Positions 58,910 to 64,000 of a stretch of DNA of 64,000 bases are shown here, in pieces. The notes under the pieces are model-generated. The model saw only the letters and a program-made list of their open reading frames with translations, was not told the DNA's origin and did no database searches. The first letter of the stretch is position 1. The number at the start of each line of letters is the position of its first letter. This DNA is from SLRI01 sp964402505 (GTDB taxonomy: Bacteria > Pseudomonadota > Alphaproteobacteria > Geminicoccales > Geminicoccaceae), in assembly GCA_964402505.1 (NCBI GenBank), contig CAYOCP010000004.1, positions 1-64,000 of the forward strand, given 5' to 3'. The translations under genes and the position numbers were made by a program.

Positions 58910-60940
58910 TCAGGCGGCCTGACGCTCGGCCGCCTCGGCGATCTCGACGATGTCGTCCATGATGCGGGGAATCGCGAAATCCTTGGGCGTGTAGACCCGG
59001 GCGACCCCCAGAGCGAGGAGCTGTCCCGCGTCCTCCTTCGGGATGATGCCGCCGACCACCACCGGGACATCGCCGATGCCGACCTCGCGCATCCGCTTCA
59101 TCACCTCCTCGACCAGCTTCAGATGCGAGCCCGAGAGGATCGAGAGGCCGATCACGTGCACCGCCTCCTCGAGCGCCGTGCCGACGATGCGCGCCGGGCT
59201 CAGCCGAATGCCCTCGTAGACCACGTCCATGCCGCAATCGCGCGCCGCCACGGCGATCTGCTCGGCACCGTTGGAATGGCCATCGAGGCCGGGCTTGCCC
59301 ACCAGGATCTTGAGCCTGCGGCCCGATCGCCGCGCCATCGCCTCGACCCGGGCGCGCACCGGCGCCAGCGCATCGCCGGCACCGGCCGTATCGGCGCCGG
59401 CGATGCCGGTCGGTGCGCGGTACTCGCCGAAGACGCGGCGCAGGCAGGCCGCCCATTCGCCCGTGGTGACGCCGGCATGGGCGCAGGCGATGGACGCGGG
59501 CATGACGTTCCGTCCCTCGCGCGCGGCACCTTCGAGCTCGGCCAGCGATGCCGCCACGGCGGCGGCGTCGCGGCGGGCGCGAAAGGTGCCGAGCCGCCCG
59601 ATCTGCGCCGCCTCCGCCAGGGGATCGATGCTCAAGAACCCGCCGTCCTCGCCGGTGGTGAGCGGCGAGGGGGCTGTCTCGGTATAGCAGTTGACGCCGA
59701 CCACCTTCTGCGTGCCGGCGGCGATCGCCTGGACCCGTGCCGCGCTGCTCTCGACGAGGCGGCTCTTCATGTAGCCCGAATCGACCGCGGCCAAGGCACC
59801 GCCCATGGCCTCGATCCGATCCAGCTCGGCCCGGGCCTCCGCCTTCAGCTCCCGCACCTTCGCCTCCATCACGGTGCTGCCGTCGAAAATGTCCGGATAC
59901 TCCAGAAGATCGGTCTCGAAAGCCAGGATCTGCTGAAGGCGCAGCGACCATTGCTGGTCAAAGGGCCGGGGCAGGCCGAGCGCCTCGTTCCAGGCGGGAA
60001 GCTGCACCGCACGGGCTCTGGCCTTCCTGGAGAGCGTCACCGCCAGGGTCTCGAGCAGGATGCGATAGACGTTGTTCTCGGGCTGCTGCTCGGTCAGGCC
60101 GAGCGAGTTCACCTGCACCCCGTAGCGAAAGCGCCGGTAGCGCTCCTCCAGGACGCCGTAGCGCGTGGCCGTGATCTCGTCCCAGAGCTCCACGAAAGCC
60201 CGCATCTTGGCGAGCTCGGTGACGAAGCGCAGCCCGGCATTGACGAAGAAGCTGATCCGGCCGACCACCTTCGGAAAGTCCGCCTCGGGCACCTGCCCGC
60301 CGGCCCGGATCGCGTCGAGCACCGCCACCGCCGTGGCGAGCGCGAAGGCCAGCTCCTGGACCGGCGTCGCCCCCGCCTCCTGCAGGTGGTACGAGCAGAC
60401 ATTGGTCGGGTTCCACCTCGGCACCTCGCGATAGGTGAAGGCGACGATGTCGCCGATCAGGCGAAGCGACGGTGCCGGCGGAAAGATGTAGGTGCCGCGC
60501 GACAGGTACTCCTTGATGATGTCGTTCTGCACGGTGCCCTGCAGCGCCTTGCGCTCGACACCCTGCCGCTCGGCCACCGCGATGTAGAGGGCGAGCAGCC
60601 AGGGTGCCGTGGCGTTGATCGTCATCGAGGTGTTCATGCGCTCGAGCGGGATGCCGTCGAGCAGGGCGGCCATGTCGTCGAGCGAGCTGATCGGCACGCC
60701 GACCTTGCCGACCTCACCCTTGGCGAGCGGGTCGTCGCTGTCGTAGCCGGTCTGGGTCGGCAGGTCGAAAGCGATGGAAAGCCCCGTCTGGCCGCGTGCC
60801 AGATTGGTGCGGAAGAGGGCGTTGCTCGCCTCGGCCGAGCTGTGCCCGGCATAGGTGCGGAACAGCCATGGATCATCACGCGAAGTGTTGGAAGTCGGCG
60901 ATTCTCGCGTCACGGAAAGCTCCCGGCCCAAATTCAACAC
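58910..60940 (-). CDS. ecm: Ethylmalonyl-CoA mutase (B12-dependent)
   Basis: A 676-residue adenosylcobalamin mutase. N-terminal TIM-barrel domain (about 20-500) with FDLPTQTGYDSDDP and MNTSMTINATAPW; C-terminal B12 domain (about 545-670) with the cobalt-ligand motif DGHSNG and YEGIRLSPARIVG. It is shorter than MutA/MutB-type methylmalonyl-CoA mutase and matches the MeaA/Ecm type. It converts (2R)-ethylmalonyl-CoA to methylsuccinyl-CoA. The start is GTG 60940. It is divergent from the ccr fusion gene, consistent with one pathway. Confidence 0.92.
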   Translation of the reverse strand: MLNLGRELSVTRESPTSNTSRDDPWLFRTYAGHSSAEASNALFRTNLARGQTGLSIAFDLPTQTGYDSDDPLAKGEVGKVGVPISSLDDMAALLDGIPLERMNTSMTINATAPWLLALYIAVAERQGVERKALQGTVQNDIIKEYLSRGTYIFPPAPSLRLIGDIVAFTYREVPRWNPTNVCSYHLQEAGATPVQELAFALATAVAVLDAIRAGGQVPEADFPKVVGRISFFVNAGLRFVTELAKMRAFVELWDEITATRYGVLEERYRRFRYGVQVNSLGLTEQQPENNVYRILLETLAVTLSRKARARAVQLPAWNEALGLPRPFDQQWSLRLQQILAFETDLLEYPDIFDGSTVMEAKVRELKAEARAELDRIEAMGGALAAVDSGYMKSRLVESSAARVQAIAAGTQKVVGVNCYTETAPSPLTTGEDGGFLSIDPLAEAAQIGRLGTFRARRDAAAVAASLAELEGAAREGRNVMPASIACAHAGVTTGEWAACLRRVFGEYRAPTGIAGADTAGAGDALAPVRARVEAMARRSGRRLKILVGKPGLDGHSNGAEQIAVAARDCGMDVVYEGIRLSPARIVGTALEEAVHVIGLSILSGSHLKLVEEVMKRMREVGIGDVPVVVGGIIPKEDAGQLLALGVARVYTPKDFAIPRIMDDIVEIAEAAERQAA

Positions 60941-61141
60941 TTTACCGACACATGGCCGCCCGACGGGACCACGCGAGCCCGAGGGTTAACATTCATGCTG
61001 CAGTGCCGTCAAAGCATTTTTCATGTTGACTCGGCCCCGTGTCGTCTGCAGCCTGTGGCGATGCAGCAAAGCGCCGGGGCGCACAACATCTCGCCGCCTG
61101 CAGGCAACACACCATTCAACACCAGCCGTCGGATCGCAGCC
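60941..61141. promoter_or_regulatory. Divergent ecm/ccr control region
   Basis: A 201-bp gap with three CTGCAG palindromes at 60998-61003, 61046-61051 and 61098-61103, about 48-52 bp apart; the last is the centre of a 10-bp palindrome GCCTGCAGGC (61096-61105). A TTGACT hexamer lies at 61026 but has no good -10 partner. It is less GC-rich around 60985-61030 than its surroundings. It may hold sites for the helix-turn-helix domain encoded next door; this is inference. Confidence 0.45.
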
Positions 61142-62725
61142 ATGTCCAAGAACCAGGTCGATCACATCATCCGCAAATTCGGCTCGCAGGCCCGTGTCGC
61201 CGAGCTCCTCGGCATCTGGCAGACGGCGGTCAGCGGCTGGGTGCGGCGAGGCGCCATTCCGGCCCGGCGCCAGGCCGAGCTGCTCGAGATCGCCCGCCGC
61301 GAGGGCATCGCGCTCTCGCCCGGCGAGTTCTTCGAGGCAGAGGCAACCGGGACCCACGGTCGGCCGCTGCCGGGCCGCGGTGGCGAGCACAACGGGAGCG
61401 CTCCGGCCAGGGCCACATCCGCGCAGGTGATCCGCCTGAAGCCCGAGCCGGCGAGGCCGGATGCCGCGGCGCCGGCGCCGGCCGCCGGCAAGGATCTCTA
61501 CGAGGTGGGCGAGATCCCGCCCCTGGGGCACGTGCCGGCCAACATGTACGCCTGGGCGATCAGAAAGGAGCGGCACGGCGAGCCGGCGACCGCGATGCAG
61601 CAGGAGGTGGTGCCGACCCCGACGGTGGCCGACGACGAGGTGCTGGTCATGGTGATGGCCGCGGGCGTCAACTACAACGGTGTCTGGGCGGCCCTCGGCG
61701 TGCCGCTCTCCCCCCTCGACCTGCACAAGCAGCCCTACCACATCGCCGGCTCCGACGCCTCCGGCGTCGTCTGGGCGGTCGGCGCCAAGGTCAAGCGCTG
61801 GCAGGTCGGCGACGAGGTCGTCATTCACTGCAACCAGGACGATGGCGACGACGAGGAATGCAACGGCGGCGATCCGATGAACTCGCCCTCGCAGCGCATC
61901 TGGGGCTACGAGACCACCGACGGCTCCTTCGCCCAGTTCTGCAAGGTCCAGTCGCGCCAGCTCATGCCACGTCCCCGGCACCTGACCTGGGAGGAGGCCG
62001 GCTGCTACACGCTCGTCCTGGCCACCGCCTATCGCATGCTCTTCGGCCACCAGCCGCACACGCTCAAGCCCGGCGACAACGTCCTGGTCTGGGGCGGGGC
62101 GGGCGGCCTCGGCTCCATGGCGATCCAGCTCATCGCCGCCTCCGGCGCCAATGCCATCGCCGTCATCTCCGACGAGGACAAGCGCGATTTCGTCCTCTCG
62201 CTCGGCGCCAGGGGCGCGATCAACCGCAAGGAGTTCGCCTGCTGGGGGGAGATGCCCGATCCGATGGACGCAGAGGCCTATGGCCAATGGGTCAAGGAGG
62301 CACGGCGCTTCGGCAAGGCGATCTGGGAGATCACCGGCAAGGGCAATGATGTCGACATGGTCTTCGAGCACCCCGGAGCCTCCACCTTCCCCGTCTCGGC
62401 CCTGGTCTGCAAGCGGGGCGGCATGGTGGTGATCTGCGCCGGCACCACCGGCTACAAGCTGACGGTCGACGCCCGCTACCTCTGGATGCGGCAGAAGCGC
62501 CTGCAGGGCAGCCATTTCGCCAATCTCAAGCAGGCCTCGGCGGCCAACCGCTTCGTGCTCGCGCGCCAGGTCGACCCCTGCATGAGCGAGGTGTTCGCCT
62601 GGTCGGACATCCCGAGGGCGCACATGAAGATGCTGAAGAACCAGCACAAGCCCGGCAACATGGCGGTCCTGGTCAATGCCCGAAGGACGGGCATGCGCAC
62701 CATCGAGGAAGCGATGGAGGGCTGA
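61142..62725 (+). CDS. ccr: Helix-turn-helix domain fused to crotonyl-CoA carboxylase/reductase
   Basis: A 527-residue open frame. Residues 1-65 form a Cro/YdaS-like helix-turn-helix (KFGSQARVAELLGI, then QTAVSGWVRRGAIPARR). Residues 66-116 are an Ala/Pro/Gly-rich linker. From K117 (KDLYEVGEIPPLGHVP) to the end is a complete Ccr of normal size, with NYNGVWAALG, the NADPH motif VWGGAGGLGS, FEHPGAST and GSHFANL. Ccr reductively carboxylates crotonyl-CoA to ethylmalonyl-CoA. Known Ccr proteins begin near residue 115, so the head is extra. No stop separates the parts. An in-frame GTG at 61427 could start a short form, with no good ribosome-binding site seen. The gene is divergent from ecm and followed by mcd. 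Confidence 0.9.
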   Translation: MSKNQVDHIIRKFGSQARVAELLGIWQTAVSGWVRRGAIPARRQAELLEIARREGIALSPGEFFEAEATGTHGRPLPGRGGEHNGSAPARATSAQVIRLKPEPARPDAAAPAPAAGKDLYEVGEIPPLGHVPANMYAWAIRKERHGEPATAMQQEVVPTPTVADDEVLVMVMAAGVNYNGVWAALGVPLSPLDLHKQPYHIAGSDASGVVWAVGAKVKRWQVGDEVVIHCNQDDGDDEECNGGDPMNSPSQRIWGYETTDGSFAQFCKVQSRQLMPRPRHLTWEEAGCYTLVLATAYRMLFGHQPHTLKPGDNVLVWGGAGGLGSMAIQLIAASGANAIAVISDEDKRDFVLSLGARGAINRKEFACWGEMPDPMDAEAYGQWVKEARRFGKAIWEITGKGNDVDMVFEHPGASTFPVSALVCKRGGMVVICAGTTGYKLTVDARYLWMRQKRLQGSHFANLKQASAANRFVLARQVDPCMSEVFAWSDIPRAHMKMLKNQHKPGNMAVLVNARRTGMRTIEEAMEG

Positions 62726-62728
62726 TCC

Positions 62729-64000
62729 TTGGCGACCGCACTTCTCGACCGCATGCCGGGCCCGGCGACCGGAGCGCCCGATCCCGCCATCGCCGAAGCC
62801 ACGGCCGCCGCCGATGCCTTCCTTCTCGCCGCGCGCGACGCGGTTCAGGGGCTCGTGGCGCCCGAGGGCAGGATCGATCCGGCATTGCTCGACGCGCATC
62901 AGTTCGCCGCGCACGGGCTCGCCTGGCTCGAGGTCTACCGTCAGGCCCTGCACGCGATGCAGGGCTGGGCGGCGAGGCTGGCCGCCGCGGGTGAGCTCGG
63001 CGAGCTCGAGCGGCTGATGCTGGAGGCCGCCTTCGGCGAGTACCTCGCGCGCATGGCGGGCGGGCTGCCGATGAGCCAGGTGGAGATCGTCCGCCCCGCC
63101 GACCTCCACCTCGACCCCGCGGCCATCGACGCCTTCGCCGGCGATGCCGCGGTCCGCGCGCTCATGGCCCGTGGCAACACGGCCGAGCGCCGCGAGCGCC
63201 TCGCCCTGCTGATCCAGGAAGGCGAGTTCGGCGAGCGGGCGCTCGGCGATCCGACGCTCGACATGATCCGGGACGAGTTCGCCCGGTTCAGCGACGCGAA
63301 GGTCCGGCCACACGCCCAGGGGTGGCATGCGGGGGACGAGCTGATCCCGTTCGCGCTCATCGACGAGCTGGCGGGGCTCGGCGTCTTCGGCCTGACCCTG
63401 CCCGAGGCGTATGGCGGGCTCGGCCTCGGCAAGGTCGCGATGTGCGTCGTCACGGAGGAGCTCAGCCGCGGCTATATCGGCGTCGGCTCCCTGCCGACAC
63501 GCTCCGAGATCGCGGGCGAGCTGATCCGCTCGGGCGGCACGGAGGAGCAGCGCGCCCGCTTCCTGCCGAGGATCGCATCGGGCGAGACCATCCCGACCGC
63601 GGTCTTCACCGAGCCCGACACCGGCTCCGACCTCGCCTCGCTCAAGACCCGCGCCGTGCGGGAGGGCGAGGGCTGGACGATCACCGGGTCCAAGACCTGG
63701 ATCACCCACGCCGCACGGGCCGATCTCATGACCGTGCTTTGTCGCACCCGTCCCGACGAGCCCGGCTATTCCGGCCTCTCCATGCTGCTGGCGGAGAAGC
63801 CGCGCGGCAGCGAGGCCGAGCCCTTTCCGGTTGCGGGCCTGAGCGGCAGCGAGATCCCGGTGCTCGGCTATCGCGGCATGAAGGAGTACGCGCTCGCCTT
63901 CGACGGCTTTCGCGTCGCCGCCGACAATCTTCTGGGCGGGGTCGAGGGGCAGGGCTTCAAGCAGCTCATGGCGACCTTCGAGGGGGCGCGCATCCAGACC
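62729..64000 (+). CDS. mcd: (2S)-methylsuccinyl-CoA dehydrogenase, 3' end beyond the window
   Basis: 424 residues are visible of an acyl-CoA dehydrogenase-fold flavoprotein with an N-terminal helical extension of about 150 residues, as in Mcd. FAD/substrate segments: FGLTLPEAYGGLGLGKVAMC, AVFTEPDTGSDLASLKT and ITGSKTWITHAARADLM. It oxidises methylsuccinyl-CoA to mesaconyl-CoA. TTG 62729 is the likely start, with GGAGG inside the end of ccr; ATG 62753 is the alternative without a ribosome-binding site. The sequence stops at the window edge, not at a gene break. Confidence 0.9.
   Translation, partial: MATALLDRMPGPATGAPDPAIAEATAAADAFLLAARDAVQGLVAPEGRIDPALLDAHQFAAHGLAWLEVYRQALHAMQGWAARLAAAGELGELERLMLEAAFGEYLARMAGGLPMSQVEIVRPADLHLDPAAIDAFAGDAAVRALMARGNTAERRERLALLIQEGEFGERALGDPTLDMIRDEFARFSDAKVRPHAQGWHAGDELIPFALIDELAGLGVFGLTLPEAYGGLGLGKVAMCVVTEELSRGYIGVGSLPTRSEIAGELIRSGGTEEQRARFLPRIASGETIPTAVFTEPDTGSDLASLKTRAVREGEGWTITGSKTWITHAARADLMTVLCRTRPDEPGYSGLSMLLAEKPRGSEAEPFPVAGLSGSEIPVLGYRGMKEYALAFDGFRVAADNLLGGVEGQGFKQLMATFEGARIQT

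Noticed and set aside
59123..61141. Extension of the ccr frame upstream to 59123.
   Set aside because: It runs antisense through ecm and has the composition of a shadow frame; the ATG at 61142 begins a recognisable domain.

Overview
The window is high-GC (roughly two thirds G+C by eye), densely coded chromosomal DNA from an alphaproteobacterium, probably a Rhodospirillales/Geminicoccales-type heterotroph. The taxonomic hints are a glnB-glnA operon with a sigma-54 promoter, a ROSE-type RNA thermometer before an Hsp20 gene, ethylmalonyl-CoA pathway genes, and many ABC and TRAP uptake systems paired with catabolic enzymes. No prophage, CRISPR array, rRNA or intact transposase is visible.

Layout. 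1-5 kb: a short secreted protein cut off by a palindromic repeat, a YcaQ-like protein, and a sugar-type ABC importer with two permeases and a binding protein but no ATPase. 5-9 kb: a cystathionine beta-lyase-type enzyme, a membrane-anchored ClpP-like protein, an RDD protein and an MFS transporter. 9-11.4 kb: glnA and glnB on the minus strand with a terminator-like hairpin between them and a sigma-54 promoter upstream, then tRNA-His. 11.5-13.2 kb: a NitT/TauT-type ATPase and permease. 13.2-13.96 kb: a 763-bp gene-free gap between two converging genes, holding five GTTGCA-N5-TGCAAC dyads at 31-33 bp spacing and four CGAA(G/C)GAACCC iterons at multiples of about 21 bp. 13.96-17.4 kb: barstar and barnase homologues behind Alg44-like (PilZ) and Alg8-like polysaccharide genes. 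17.6-21.4 kb: an OmpR-type regulator, a permuted ATP-grasp/alpha-E pair and a GST.

21.4-30.4 kb: a D-threonine aldolase-like enzyme and a creatininase-family hydrolase diverge from an M81 metallopeptidase followed by a complete dipeptide-type ABC importer. 30.4-40.4 kb: a nine-gene minus-strand operon (binding protein, two permeases, ATPase, FAH-family, 3-hydroxyisobutyrate dehydrogenase-like, aldehyde dehydrogenase, dihydroorotase-like hydrolase, RidA) diverges from a FadR-type regulator and a DapA-like aldolase, with a palindromic operator candidate in the shared promoter. 40.4-45.3 kb: a TRAP transporter operon with an amidase and an overlooked 56-residue membrane protein. 45.3-50.4 kb: a MATE pump, a sterol desaturase-like protein, Hsp20, PuuD and PuuA. 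50.4-58.9 kb: a MITE-like element, UppP, MgtE, an MFS transporter, an RRM protein, hrcA-grpE, argG and a methyltransferase whose end is replaced by a repeat copy.

58.9-64 kb is the most striking part. Ethylmalonyl-CoA mutase diverges from a crotonyl-CoA carboxylase/reductase that carries an in-frame N-terminal Cro/YdaS-like helix-turn-helix domain, followed by (2S)-methylsuccinyl-CoA dehydrogenase, which runs off the window. Together these are three core enzymes of the ethylmalonyl-CoA pathway for acetyl-CoA assimilation, and one appears fused to a DNA-binding module. A roughly 55-bp palindromic repeat occurs three times in the window and supplies the stop codon of two genes.
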